Part shown: positions 22,431 through 33,299 of the stretch, piece after piece
How positions within the stretch are numbered: position 1 is the first letter of the stretch
How the letters are laid out: every line of letters starts with the position of its first letter
Source of the DNA: Symsagittifera roscoffensis
Taxonomy: Eukaryota; Xenacoelomorpha; Acoela; Convolutidae
NCBI RefSeq assembly: GCF_963678635.1
Contig: NC_087066.1
Span: 32,741,301-32,805,300, forward strand
Direction: 5' to 3'
DNA: 64,000 nucleotides
Translations under genes and position numbers: made by a program
Notes under the pieces: model-generated
Databases searched by the model: none
The model's input: only the letters and a program-made list of their open reading frames with translations
What the model was told of the DNA's origin: nothing

Positions 22431-22614
22431 CTTTATTTCCCTGCGTCTTCTGCTCTTTGGATGTTATCCCCCATTTTGTTTACCGTCGTACTTTTCCTTC
22501 CAGAACGTCTCCAACTAGTGTCGCCTTGTGAACTCGCCGACTCTTGACTGGAGTATGAGACAAACCGTTGCTTTCTCACCCGCTTTTTATATCCCGGCCT
22601 GTGGAACAGCCGGC

Positions 22615-23010
22615 CTATTGTGGCTTCCTTCTCCAATTCGACGCCCGCCTGTCATAAATTTTTTTCCTGCGCTTCAATAACAGATTGTGCCTCCCTACTA
22701 CGTTCACCTTTGCTGTTGTTGTTGTCGCTGCTCGGCCGAACATTCGTTTTTCCGCCAGTGCCAAATTGTCGTCCTGATCTGAGTCCGAGTAGTCGTCGCT
22801 CTCCGTAATTCTACTTCGTTTGGCTTTGGTGCTTGCGGTGTTTTTAGTGCCTGTGGTCCCTTTGGAACCGGATGGCTTGCTCGCCAGTAATTTCCGTCTC
22901 AGTTCTTGCGGTGTTAGCGGGGCTCGAATTGCTCCAGGCGCTCTTTTCTGTGGGATTGTGATCCGTTTTAACGCCACTCCGGATTTTTTAAGCACAGCAC
23001 CAATACTCAT
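22615..23010 (-). CDS. Basic Ser/Lys-rich ORF downstream of integrase, element 2
   Basis: Uninterrupted 131-codon ORF starting with ATG at 23010. Basic start (VALKRITIPQKRAPG), Ser/Thr/Lys-rich middle, an acidic patch (ITESDDYSDSDQDDNLALAE) and a basic end (LLLKRRKKIYDRRASNWRRK). This looks like a nucleic-acid-binding or nuclear protein. It lies on the same strand as, and just downstream of, the integrase tail, where an accessory or displaced gag ORF would sit. A second ORF (22433-22636) overlaps its end in another frame and probably represents more of the same decayed coding region. No zinc knuckle is visible. I do not recognise the family. It is intact while the pol around it is broken. Confidence 0.5.
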   Translation of the reverse strand: MSIGAVLKKSGVALKRITIPQKRAPGAIRAPLTPQELRRKLLASKPSGSKGTTGTKNTASTKAKRSRITESDDYSDSDQDDNLALAEKRMFGRAATTTTAKVNVVGRHNLLLKRRKKIYDRRASNWRRKPQ

Positions 23011-23066
23011 TTTAATAGTATGCTCACTTTAATCTACGATTTTGGATGTTAATGGTTTATACCTAT

Positions 23067-23290
23067 TTAGGTTTTTGTCCCCCTCCACTGCATCACGACA
23101 ATTGGTGGCGTTGAAACCGATGGTGCCTTCGCGTTCCGGCCGATTCCTGGTTCCACATCCTGATCAACAATTTGCTCGTCCGATACTTGCAGTGGGTGGC
23201 GTCTGTTTTTGACATTGTACACGGTATCAGATCGGACTTCCCAGTTTGTCTCCGCTGGATGCGGCATCAATTGTGCGTCTGGGTTTTGTC
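23067..23290 (-). pseudogene. pol: Pol C-terminal tail, element 2
   Basis: ORF of 67 codons, with NRRHPLQVSDEQIVDQDVEP, following the integrase on the minus strand. It resembles the hydrophilic tail of Ty3/gypsy Pol after the integrase C-terminal domain. It is separated from integrase by stops. Confidence 0.45.
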
Positions 23291-24148
23291 ATCTAAACAG
23301 GCAGATTTTGAGGTAAAAACGTTTTCCACAAGTTAGGTTCCTTAACGAAGGTTTTTTAGTCAAATTCCTGAGAACCGTATTGGCTTCCCTCCCTTGATGA
23401 GCTAAAAAGGTGTTAAATTTAGCGTGGCATTTTTAGCAAATCTTAAAACACCGTGGGTTATTTCATGCATCCACTCCAAGGGTTCCAGTTACTCTTCTCG
23501 CGCATTTTTGAGAACCGAAGTTTTTAGGCAGCCAATGGTACGCTCGACGCACCCTGTTGCTCTATGGTCATTAACCGGCGAGATAATTATTTCATTTCCT
23601 TCTTGGTGACAGAAAGTTCGTACGTCCTTGGACATGAAAATCGTTCCTTGGTCCACTCGGGTTTGCCGCGGAACATCATGCGCATTGATATATGATCAAA
23701 AAATTTTAAGAATTGTATCCGACCGATTTGAGTTACATACCATGATCGATGGCCATCAAGAAAAATGGTCCACCACCACCAGAACGTACTTTTTAGATTC
23801 TTTTAAGTAGATGATTGGCCCCCAAAAGTCTAATTGTACAGATTCATTTGGGTTTTTGGGTTCAAGTATTTTTCCTACATCCCCTTTTGGACACATGTTT
23901 TTCAAAATCTTACCGGCTAGTGTGTATTCTCGGCAATTTTCTGCGATTGACATTGGGCTGCGGTAAATGTACGGGTACCAGATGTCTTTTGCTGCGTCGT
24001 ACATGGTAGATTTTCTGTGATGGTAATAGTGCAATCGGTTGCTCGCCGCCGTTTGTGAAGAGTTTGGGACTACGAGTTTATCGTCCATCCACAGGCATCC
24101 GTCTTTCATATGAAAGTCCTGCGTGTATTGAGCGTAATCTTTGCTCAT
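23290..24148 (-). pseudogene. pol: Gypsy integrase, element 2, frameshifted
   Basis: ORF 23756-24148 (130 codons) holds the zinc-binding domain (RLHYYHHRKSTMYDAAKDIW, then a Cys of the CC pair at AENCREYT) and the first catalytic block (VQLDFWGPIIYL, Asp near 23825). The second block and the Glu block follow in other frames; a CVERT-like block (Glu) is visible near 23535-23555. The order HHCC - D - D - E is that of Ty3/gypsy integrases. The second Cys position of the zinc finger is not evident, and several frameshifts occur between 23290 and 23756. Same strand and order as the RT upstream. Confidence 0.8.
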
Positions 24149-24780
24149 CGCTGTAATCTTAGTCTGTAATTCCGGGTCCTTGCAGTTAATTTTTTCGATG
24201 ATGGCTTGTAATTAGGTTTCTGATGGATACGAGGAATTATAGACATTAAACAATTTTCAGTATTTACCGGCAGATAACTTTCACCTGGATAAACCGATGG
24301 AATTGATAAAATGGAACTACTCTTAGTGTTCCGGAATTCTGTTGTAACTACTTGTATGTTCTGATCGATTTCTTCAATTTCGTTGCCGCTGCTAATTCTG
24401 GGATGTCGTTCAAGTAGTGTTCTGAGCTTTCGTTCCATGTTTAAGTTAGATTGAGAAAAGCTTAAATTTGTTTATTTCAAAAGCTGCTCCATTGATTTTG
24501 CATTTAACTTAGATAATCGGCCGGATATGCAATTCGTCGCTCTGTGATTGGTCTAATTTCCGTCGCATATTATTCCGCCCTCTAGCGACTGTTGTCTATT
24601 CAATATATTACAAACGCGCTGTTTATTTGCCTTTGTTGAATTAGGAGACTCAAATTTACCTTTGTAGGAACTTAGCTTTTGCTTTTTAAAACCGAGAGCG
24701 CCACGAGTTAGATTAATTTTCGCCACCATAAACATACTATCATATGTACTGTCCGGTTTAGCGTCCGCACTTCGATGTCT
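24145..24780 (-). pseudogene. pol: RNase H-integrase spacer, element 2
   Basis: ORFs 24145-24438 (97 codons) and 24553-24735 (60 codons) link RNase H to integrase in the same orientation. The translations are hydrophilic and lack known motifs, as expected for the spacer. Confidence 0.5.
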
Positions 24781-25270
24781 TAATAATTAATCTGCGAGAC
24801 CAAGTTTAGCTCCAGGTTTATGTTCCTCTTGAAAATCAAAAGGTATAAGGCGATCTAGCCACCGGGTTAATCTGCTAAACGTGGTCTTATTCTTTTTCTT
24901 ATTCCCATTCAGCAACGAGAGTAATGCCTTTTGATCTGTAACTATTAAGAATTTCCTCCCCAGCACGTAATTTCGAAAGTATTCAGCTCCCACACAACCG
25001 CAAACATTTCCAATTCATTCGTCGAATACTTCCATTCAGCATCTTTTAAGTATCGAGATGCGAAAAATATCGGCGTCCATCCGTCGGAATCTAGTTGTTC
25101 AAGAACCGCGCCGAGCACGTTATGACTTGCGTCACAGACGATCCTTCTGTCACGATGTATATTAAAATGCCGTAGTTTCTCTATATTCGCAACTTGCCTT
25201 TTTAAATTATCGAACGATATTTTTCACTCATTTGTCCAGATATATTCGTTTTCCGACTTAGTAAAGGGCG
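24780..25270 (-). pseudogene. pol: Gypsy RNase H, element 2
   Basis: The CDASHNVLG-type box is seen near 25110-25138 (minus), and ORF 24787-24993 carries GAEYFRNYVLGRKFLIVTDQ, the helix and TDQK box with its Asp. Then comes LTRWLDRLIPFDFQEEHKPG, the usual C-terminal signature before the spacer. At least two frame breaks. Confidence 0.85.
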
Positions 25271-26060
25271 TTACGGAGCCGACGATTCCGCGAGTGCTGG
25301 GAAACACTTTTGTAGGCTATGGATCGAACCAATAAACGACTTAAGTTGCGAGACTGTTCTAGGGGGATAGCGATTCAATCGGTTCTGTTTTTTGGATGAG
25401 CGGTGTAACGCCGGTGGAAGTGATCTTATGTCCCAACCATTCAAACTTTTTCTGTGTAAAATTGAACTTATTAAGTTAAAGCGACATATTTTCTTCATCT
25501 AGTTTTCTTTTCGACCGCTGATATATGTTCAATTTCACTGCCTTTGGTGACAACCAGGATGTCATCTATGAACGCGTGTGCCTGTCGAAACTCGGATAAG
25601 ATTGCATCCATCACTCTTTAGAATTCCGCAGGCATGGTTGTTAGGCCGTAAAACCCTGTTCTAAAGCGATACGTTCCTGTTGATTTCCCCCCACCAACGA
25701 AAAGTTGCCTTGAACACTCGTTTCCGGATTAAGTGGCAGCTGACCGTAAGCGTATGTGAGATCCAATGTAGAAAAATATGAGTCCCTCGTTTTTCGTTTT
25801 CTTATAGTTTGTCCTACCGTATCCATGAAGTCCTCGATGTTCGACATTTGATATTTATTCTCGTGGAACTGATTCTTTAACTCCTTTAATTCTAATGCTA
25901 ATTTTACTGACCTATTCTTTTCACCGCAATTACAATTGGAGAATTCCAAAAAATTCCAGATTGGCTATGAGTACCGTGATCACCATACAGGAAACGCTAA
26001 ATCATCGCAGTCATAAATCAGTTACCATCCTGACTTTTTGATTGTTATCTACATAAAATG
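25271..26060 (-). pseudogene. pol: Gypsy reverse transcriptase, element 2
   Basis: ORF 25641-25949 has motif A as YFSTLDLTYAYGQLPLN (catalytic Asp near 25765). Motif C is read in another frame as FIDDILVVTKGSEIEH near 25550-25578, with both Asp kept. ORF 25271-25498 is the thumb and connection (LKSFIGSIHSLQKCFPALA). N-terminal RT sequence extends upstream to about 26060 with stops. No gag or protease is visible beyond that, so this copy is 5'-truncated or its gag has decayed past recognition. Confidence 0.85.
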
Positions 26061-26147
26061 GAATTGAGTTTAAACATTTTCTTTTTTTGTCCAGCCATCT
26101 ATTCAAGTCGTCTCCAAATTCCAAAAAATTGTGCCAATTAGGGGCGT

Positions 26148-26375
26148 TTGTTGAAACGGGAAACATCAGCAAAATCTTGTCGGTCTATAAAAACCCAAAA
26201 CCCTAGCGATACAGAGTTTGTTTTAATATTGTTATCACAATTGGAGATTTTACAACCACATATTGTAGTCGGAGACTTCAACACGAATCAAACCTGCAGT
26301 ACTTTCTCCATTGTTTCAAACAGCTTGAAAAAAGCAGTGACAGGCTGCACCAACTCATCTACTAGGAAACAGTAA
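26148..26375 (+). pseudogene. LINE endonuclease fragment
   Basis: 75-codon ORF containing LEILQPHIVVGDFNTNQTCS. The hydrophobic strand ending in GDFN is a hallmark of the AP-type endonuclease of LINE ORF2 proteins. No other endonuclease or RT motifs adjoin it, so it is a small relic. A host exonuclease/endonuclease/phosphatase protein is a less likely alternative. Confidence 0.5.
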
Positions 26376-27383
26376 AAATTATCGCTTTGGTCGAAGTGAC
26401 ATAACTCTAAGTTTTGCTCATTTTGTGCTTTACTAAGCAGATTACGACTGCTTCATGAAAGAAGTTTTATTCTAAAGTTTTCATTTTTTCAAAAAAAGAT
26501 TTTTCCAATCGTGAAATTTTCCCTAAAATCATATGAATTATTTGATTTTTTAAAACTTGTTTCTTGTCTTTTGTTATCTACAACAGGAAAAACACAAGTA
26601 CAAAATTCATTTCATAAAAATTGGTCAAAAAATTTTGTAAGAGTATCGTTTAGTTTCGTAATTCGTAATTCAATTATTCAAAACTGTTCTCATTTCGGGC
26701 CAAAGTTATTGGCCAGTATTTTAACGTTCTCCCCACCACGCTCAAAACAAATGAAGTAAAATTGATTGAGAATGTATTTCCTCTGAAAAAAATGTGGTCA
26801 AAGCATTCAATTCTACTTCTACAGCAATCCGATATCCTTTTTTCTAGTTTAGAATTTCTTTCAAAAAACTTATGTCGTAAACTTGAACTTGGACGGCGGT
26901 GATCTTTATTGATTTGTTGGCTTTGGAGGGAAAATAGTATTTTATTGTCACGACAATTGCTAATTTAATACTTTTTTGTTGAGCTGTTTATTTTTGGAGA
27001 ATTTTTTTAATAGAAAATATCCCGCATCTAAGCAAGTTTTATACAATGAATTTTTATAGATTTTTGTGGTCTTAACTTTGTTTTTCAAAAAATCGATTCC
27101 CATGTCGAATAAAAAACGAAAATAAAAGCTTGCATTTCATTGTTTTTATCAAATTGAAATCAATTATAATCAGTTTAAAGTCAATTAAAATGGATTTCGT
27201 TCTTTCTTTCTACTTTCTTTAGGTTTCGCGTCGTGTAAAGTTTTGCAACAGTTTCTGCATTTATCACAAGAGTAATGCAGAAGTTTTGAAAAACGAACCG
27301 ACTTTACGGCCTACTCGATTTCTAAACGTACACCAACCCTTACGCGAAATGGAAAATGATCCCCCCATTGGAGTTCCATGATT
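26376..27383. other. Gap, nothing recognised
   Basis: AT-rich, T-rich on plus. Short ORFs such as 26511-26759 have no recognisable domain. The last 250 bp contain AATCAATTATAATCAG-type motifs related to the foldback at 27384-27573. Confidence 0.4.
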
Positions 27384-27573
27384 AAAAATCGATTATAATT
27401 GAGTTTCCTTGTCAGTGTCCATAAAAAAGAAAACAAATCGATTATAATCAATTAAAAATATATTATAATATTACTGTTTTTCGAGGCAACAAAACCCTTT
27501 TTTCATCCATTATAATCGATTTATTTTCACTTTTGTGGACACTGACAATGAAACTAAATTACAATCGATTTTT
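27384..27573. repeat. Foldback element, ~65-bp arms
   Basis: The left arm begins AAAAATCGATTATAATTGAG (27384) and includes TTGTCAGTGTCCATAA and AAATCGATTATAAT (to about 27448). The right arm is its imperfect reverse complement: ATTATAATCGATTTATTTTC (from 27509), TTTGTGGACACTGACAA, ending ACAATCGATTTTT (27573). The spacer is about 60 bp. Both arms have ATTATAAT next to ATCGAT. No ORF. It looks like a MITE-type or foldback repeat. Confidence 0.75.
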
Positions 27574-27729
27574 TTCCACCTGAGTGAAATGCGAATTTCA
27601 ACACACATAGAGTCTTTTCTACGTTTTAAATTAAAGTTGGTTACGTTGGTTACTTGTTGTTCAATTGAATTTTTTTGAACTTTGATATTTTTGTTACTTT
27701 TTTGTATTACTCAACATTACCCCCCGCCC

Positions 27730-27900
27730 TAGCGTTTGCCCATTTATAACAAATCCCCCCCCAACGTAACGTGTTTAGTTGGGGGTTGTTCAGGTGGGGT
27801 GGGGGGGGTTTCAGTGGGGAGAGGAGAGCAAAGGGGGCAAACGTTAGGGTGATTGAAGGGGAGCAAAGGGGCAAAAGTTGGGGGGGGGAAGCTCAACGGA
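27730..27900 (+). repeat. G-run-rich block, possible G-quadruplex
   Basis: On plus: GGTGGGGTGGGGGGGGTTT, then GGGGAGAGGAG, GGGGGCAAACGTTAGGG, AAGGGGAGCAAAGGGG and GGGGGGGGGAAG. Many G runs of four or more lie within short distances, in otherwise AT-rich DNA. The minus-strand ORF here (27744-28049) is Pro/Thr-rich only because of these runs. Confidence 0.7.
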
Positions 27901-28029
27901 ATCTTTTTGCAATTTGAGTTTACGTTTTGAAATGGATTAGGCCAGGCCGTACACTCGCTTTGCAAAGTTTCCGCATCACTCACTTGATAAATGCTGAAAT
28001 TCTTGCAAAATTTTGCACGAAGCGCGAAA

Positions 28030-28230
28030 CAAAAATAAAGTGGAAACAAAAATCCATTTTAAAGTGATTTCCTACTTTTTATAAAATCCATTATAATGGA
28101 TTGAAAATGAATTATAATGCATATCCATTTTTAGTCCAATTTTGTTGTCTGAACGTAACATTGGAATGGATTATATTTACAACACTATGGACCACGAAAA
28201 TCCATTATAATCGATTTGTTTTCACTTTTC
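28030..28230. repeat. Cluster of ATTATAAT / TCCATTATAAT palindromic motifs
   Basis: AAAATCCATTATAATGGATT (a near-palindrome), GAATTATAATGCAT and AAAATCCATTATAATCGATT occur within 200 bp. They match the motifs of the foldback at 27384-27573, so this is probably a second, more degraded member of that family. Confidence 0.5.
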
Positions 28231-28329
28231 TTAAATGCGGGTGCCAACCCTTCCCATCGGGCAACGTTACGGGGGTACCTTTTAAAACTGATTTCCCGAG
28301 CTCTTGAAAAACACAGTAATCGACATATT

Positions 28330-28980
28330 CTAACAAAATCGCGTTAAGCGGCGCACGCGTTTTTGGCCCGTTCTTCTCAACAGCGCCATGAATCTCTTAA
28401 AACAACAAATCAAAATACCATTTTTGAGCAGTCTTATAAAAACATGATTATAAAAAAATTGGTTCTTCTGTATGATTTTTTTTGCTGTGGCTGAATGAGA
28501 AACATCTTTTTCTGAGCATTGTTGGCAAGTTATTGGAAAACCATTAGCGGTTTGTTTGATTTTTCTGATTTTCTTCCATTTATTTGAGTTTATTTTTCAT
28601 TTATTTTTAGTCGACTGGTTTCATTTGGTTTGTTGGAATTAATGATTGTCGTCTAAAATGTTTGTGCTGAAGCCCTGGCATGTCATTCTCTTGATTTTGT
28701 TATAATGACTGAAAATTTGGGCAATTGGTGATGCATTTCTTGTGAATTCTCTGCTATAATTCTTCTTGAAATCTTCCTATTTGTCAGGATAATTTGATTA
28801 TTTGGTTTTTGAACAATATTGTTATTTTTTTTCGTGTTTTTTCGTTGTTTTGATAAATGTTGTCCCTTTTTTTCGTTCATTGCTTCAAAATCTGAGCATA
28901 TTTTGCAATTATTTTTTCTGTATTGCTTACATCCTTTAAATTTTTTTCTGAAATTGACCGCATAATTGATTTCTCTATTT
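28330..28980. other. Gap, nothing recognised
   Basis: T-rich plus strand. The only longer ORF (minus 28683-28880) is Asn/Lys/Gln-rich noise. Confidence 0.4.
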
Positions 28981-28984
28981 ATTG

Positions 28985-29345
28985 ATCCGACTATTTTTGA
29001 ATATTTGTGCTAGGAGTCGTTCTCTTCTCCAGACAAAATTCGACTTTTTAACAAGCAATGTTTGACACATTTTCCTAGTTCATTCAAAAAGTATTGTTGA
29101 CTTGAGCTCAAATTTAAAAAAAAATTAGCCAAAAATAAAAAAGTTATTGGGGCTTAAAGATTGTCAAATAGGGCAATTTTGGACAATTAACGTGCGAAAT
29201 ATTTCGTGATATTAACGCGAGAGCGGAGATTTATTTCATCTTAGAAATCATTCCGAATTGGATTGAGGTATGCTTTTCTGCCTATAAAACACTTTTTCAT
29301 GCAAAATATATCATTTTGTACTTTATATAGCGTGTGGGGGTTGGT
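28985..29345 (+). repeat. Dispersed repeat family A, copy 3
   Basis: Contains CCGACTATTTTTGAATATTTGTGC, CCAGACAAAATTCGACTTTTTA, TTATTGGGGCTTAAAGATTG, GGACAATTAACGTGCGAAAT and the terminal TATAGCGTGTGGGGGTTGG. Less complete than copies 1 and 2. Confidence 0.8.
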
Positions 29346-29499
29346 TTTTGAAAAAAAAACTTCATTTAATTTGAAAACTTCATCAAACATTTTAATTTAA
29401 ACTACTCTACAGAAATTAAAGTGCATTCGTTACTATCAACAGTCTTAGTTTGTTTTTGTCACTTTGACTCAAAGTGAAATTGTTGTGCATATGTTTAGA

Positions 29500-29825
29500 T
29501 TATAGTTTTGAGCTCGTCGTGGTTTTTGTTCTCCAGAAATATTTCGAATTTTTAACTAGAATTTTTTCGAAGAATTTTTTATATCTTACGAAAGATATTG
29601 TTGTGTTGAGCTCATTTTTATAAAATATTTTACCTGTGATTTTTTTTTAATGTTACGAGGGTTTGAAAATTAATAAACTGCCCAAACGCATGTATATAAC
29701 GCATGTAAGCTGCAATTTAATTCGTTCCAAATTGAATTGAGGCTAGCAATTTAAACCCTGATAAAGTAATGCGAGACGCTGAACACACCTCTTGTATTTT
29801 ACTCAGCGCGTGGTTGGATAAAATG
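29500..29825 (+). repeat. Dispersed repeat family A, copy 4
   Basis: Diverged copy: TTTTGAGCTCGTCGTGG, CTCCAGAAATATTTCGAATTTTTA, GTTACGAGGGTTTG, and AGCGCGTGGTTGG at the end. Same orientation as copy 3. Confidence 0.65.
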
Positions 29826-29974
29826 TAGAAAAAAGTTTATGGGGCTTGAAAAAAAAAACGTTTAAAAACACGCTAATGTGAACTAATAAGGGGAATATTT
29901 GGCATAGTTTGTCAGATCAAAGACTTGTCTCGATCCAATTTAGAATTTATTAGTCATCCGTTTTTCGTTTTATA

Positions 29975-30190
29975 AGAACGCAATACATCGCGCGTTAATT
30001 GTCCCACATCGGCCTAACTAGCATTTTTCCCCCATAGTTCAACAAAAATCACAGATGAAATATCGTTTTGAAATTGAGCTTAAGACAACAATACTTTTCA
30101 GATTGTATAAAACAAATTAAGAATTCAAAATTTGTTTGGTGAAAAATCAACCCTGATCACAAATATTCTGCCACTTTCTTGGAAAAACGG
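29975..30190 (-). repeat. Dispersed repeat family A, copy 5 (inverted)
   Basis: Reverse-orientation copy: ATCGCGCGTTAATTGTCCC, CCCATAGTTCAACAAAAAT and ATCACAGATGAAATATCG are reverse complements of the family A centre. Confidence 0.75.
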
Positions 30191-30199
30191 AACAATAAT

Positions 30200-30555
30200 T
30201 CGCATATAGCAAAGTGTTTAATACACCAAATGGCTTGCCTCAGTTCAATTTTTAAGTCGGATTTAAACTACGCAAATGCGTTAGTAGCACGAAATATATC
30301 GCCCGGTAATTGTCGCAACTTGGCCAAATTGGTAATCCATGAACGCCTTGAACTTAACAAAAATAAACCCGTCTGAAACATTTTTATAAAAAAAATTGAG
30401 CTCACGAGAACAATATCTTTCAGAAGCTTAAAAATATGTCAAAATTGGCTAATTAAGAAGTCAAAAATTGACTGAATAAAAACCACACCAAGCATAATTA
30501 TTCTGCACTTTCTTCAAAAGTCGGAGCAATAAGTTTTGGTTAGCATATTGTACAG
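30200..30555 (-). repeat. Dispersed repeat family A, copy 6 (inverted)
   Basis: Reverse-orientation: TAGCACGAAATATATCGC, GTAATTGTCGCAACTTGGCC, AGCTCACGAGAACAATATCT and TTCAAAAGTCGGAGCAATAA. The short plus-strand ORF 30179-30376 is a chance reading of this repeat. Confidence 0.7.
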
Positions 30556-30559
30556 ACAC

Positions 30560-31010
30560 TGGGTTTTTGAACATATGGGAATTCAAAATTGCTGAAATTT
30601 TCTGCAAACCTTTTTGTTGATTGATCAGAGTCTTCTAATATTTCAAGAGCTGGAATATGATTGATAAAAATGGTTCTCCAATTTTTTGGCTTAACTTACT
30701 TATATAGAGACACAAATTTTCAAATTATAGGTTTTGTTTTCTTCTAATAAAATTTAATTTTTCAATGTATATTGGAAATTGTTCGAGTTCTGTGTGTCAA
30801 CATGTCAGCCATATACTGTTTTAATGACGCTTCCTTCTCGCAAAAACAACGGTAAATGCGAGGTCTGTTGAGATTATCTTTATTTCAATCAGTCGATGAA
30901 GCGGTCTGTCAGATAAGACTGATTAGAGAATTATATTTATTCTGGGTTTATTTGTGGCCAACAATTAGTTAACCTTAATTACTTGTTTTTCGTATCCAAT
31001 TTTAATTATA
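30560..31010. other. Gap, nothing recognised
   Basis: AT-rich, no gene or repeat assigned. Confidence 0.35.
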
Positions 31011-31074
31011 ACAAAAATGCAGTCCGAACAAAGTATAGTCCAATCAGGTTGCAAATAGTAATTATGGAATGTAA

Positions 31075-31252
31075 AGTGGGGCGGGGTTTAAAAAGAGCTG
31101 CTGCTGCTTTTCGAGGTGTTTGGATTAAGCTTCGATGGCAAACATAGTTTCCTGCTCGTCGTCTCCGAGATAGTGCAGAAGAAGAGCAAGACGTGGAAAT
31201 TCTAAAAGAAATCTGGTCCACTAGATTTGATTCTACACGAGGGTTTTTATGA
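31075..31252 (+). pseudogene. Possible coding relic, Arg/Lys/Glu-rich
   Basis: GC-richer patch. One frame reads GRGLKRAAAAFRGVWIKLRW, one stop, and then RRLRDSAEEEQDVEILKEIW before a second stop. The amphipathic, charged composition looks coding. The same patch is also open in other frames on both strands (minus 31006-31221), so the evidence is weak. No splice-site pair was found. Confidence 0.2.
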
Positions 31253-32009
31253 CGAAATTACAAGCAATGGGCAGTTATTTCACCAATGGTGGATCGAATC
31301 GCTAGGAGCACGTCGCACCCTAGATTTACACATTTTCACAGCCAAAAACAAGTCATCCCCAAGGTTCTTTTACATCACCATCTTCAGGGCTGAACAGCAC
31401 TAAAATTGGTTTTATGACAACTTTCGTTTTAAAATACCTTTATTGATTAAGAAGAGAGCAAAAAGTACAATTTCATTGAAAAAATTCAGTCTGCGATGAT
31501 AATTTAAAATTAATGAATGTTTACTATTTTAAAAATATCGTGAAACGAATAGTTTGATAAGATGTCAAAGATCGACAAAGATGAAAAAAATAGCTTCAAT
31601 TTGTTTCTAAATTTGTTTCAATTGAAATGTTGAAAAATGCTCGTAAGCTTTTGTCAAACATGGCGACGCGAAAATTCGTCGGAAGTGTCAACCAGACAAC
31701 TGCTACAATTTGCACCAAGCGACAAAAAACAGCTAAGAATTGCGCAGCTTAGCCTGTGATGGGCGCGCTATTGACTAAAACATTATTGGTTAACATACTG
31801 GGCAAGATTTTTTTGCTAATTTTTGTCGAATGGTGCAAACTGTTGCGTTTTTCAATCTTGCCAGTTGTGAGTTTCAACCAGTTCTCGCTGTCAACGAACT
31901 GCCACCTAGCCATTTTTTACAAAAAAAATAAAAGAGCGATTACCAACCACTGTTTTTTTATTAGGACTTTCAAAGAAAGAGCGGATTATTTATAATTAGG
32001 GTGTATTTT

Positions 32010-32310
32010 TATATAGTCAATTTTCGATAGAGTTTTCAACCAGGCATTTTTGGCATTTTCTTACCACCTGAAATATATTGTTGCCTTGAGCTGAAAATTA
32101 AGTGATTTGAGTGCTTTTTTTTGTGACGTTACGGGTGTTTGAATTTTGCCGATTTGACCTATTTGAAATTTGCATTCGCCATATTTTGCATTCTTATAAC
32201 CTGCATAAGCTACGAAATAGTGCGTTTCAAATTGATTTGAGGCCGGCAGTTTAATCCAATTAAAACAATACATTTAAAAACCACATACTTATAATAGCGT
32301 GTGGGGGTGG
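32010..32310 (+). repeat. Dispersed repeat family A, copy 7
   Basis: Diverged: TTGTTGCCTTGAGCTGAAAA, GTTACGGGTGTTTGAATTTT, AATAGCGTGTGGGGGTGG. Same relative order as in copies 1 and 2. Confidence 0.65.
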
Positions 32311-32654
32311 AAAAATGAGGAATAAATTGAAAAAATAAAGCTTTTTTTCGAATCTTTTGTCAATCATTCAGACTAACTCAGAATATACGAGCAGTATTGT
32401 TAGTATAGAGAAAAAAAAACAGATATCATAGATCATTAAGCTCGTGTTTATGTGAGAATGTTTAAAAAATCAACTTTTTGCTGTCTTCAGTCATTATCAT
32501 TATCTCAGATTAATTGAAAAATGTTCTATTGGTATTTCTCTCAGTGCTTGTGACTATCTAATGGTTGAACACATCTTTCAATTAAAAATAACGGCAGTTC
32601 AATATGGTTTTTATCTACATTCATTTTCAAATTGAACGTCAAGGAGTCATTTGT

Positions 32655-32785
32655 TGCTCCGGCTTTCGAAGAAATTAAAGGACTTTTTGTGCTCGGGATG
32701 GGCTTGTTCACCAAATAATTTTGACGTTTAACTAATGCTTTTGGTAGGTCTTTTCATACCACTCACAAAGTAGTAATGCACAATC
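32655..32785 (+). repeat. Dispersed repeat family A, copy 8 (5' part)
   Basis: TTGCTCCGGCTTTCGAAGAA, TTTTTGTGCTCGGGATGGGC and TTTTGACGTTTAACTAATGC match the 5' third of the family. Truncated. Confidence 0.65.
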
Positions 32786-32854
32786 TAAATTTAACTCAAG
32801 CTTTTGTAATTTTGTTTCTTCAAATTAGAATGCTCGTTTTTTCAATGTTTTTTT

Positions 32855-33215
32855 TGTTCCGACCATTTTTGAAGAAAATCACGGAAAAATTGTGCTATTT
32901 GTTTTTTTTTCATAGACATTATTTGACTTAATGATTAGCAATATTTGACGAAATGTTTTTGTATCACTTCAAATCTATTGTTGTCCTGAGCTCAAACCCA
33001 AATAAATATTTCGTGTCTGATTATTATTTTTTTAAAAACATGGCGGTTTAAGGATTGCAATAATGGCAAAATTGCGAAAATTAACGCGCGATATTTTGCG
33101 TGATAACAACGCGTTTGCGGCGTTCCAATCCGGCCTAAAAATTGTTTCCATTTTAATTGAAGCATGCCGTTTGGCGTGTTTATCACTTTGCTATATGCGG
33201 GTATTGTTCCGAAGG
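32855..33215 (+). repeat. Dispersed repeat family A, copy 9
   Basis: GTTCCGACCATTTTTGAAGA, TTGTTGTCCTGAGCTCAAAC, AATTAACGCGCGATATTTTG, CAACGCGTTTGCGGCG. Retains the ACGCGCGAT core. Confidence 0.75.
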
Positions 33216-33299
33216 AATTGAAGGAATAATTGGGCTCAGGTTGTAAATTCACTTGCAGAAAAAACCATAGCTTTCCCTAACAACAAAACAGGCAAGATA

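Noticed and set aside
27744-28049. 101-codon Pro/Thr-rich minus-strand ORF
   Set aside because: Explained by G-runs on plus reading as CCC/CCN codons.
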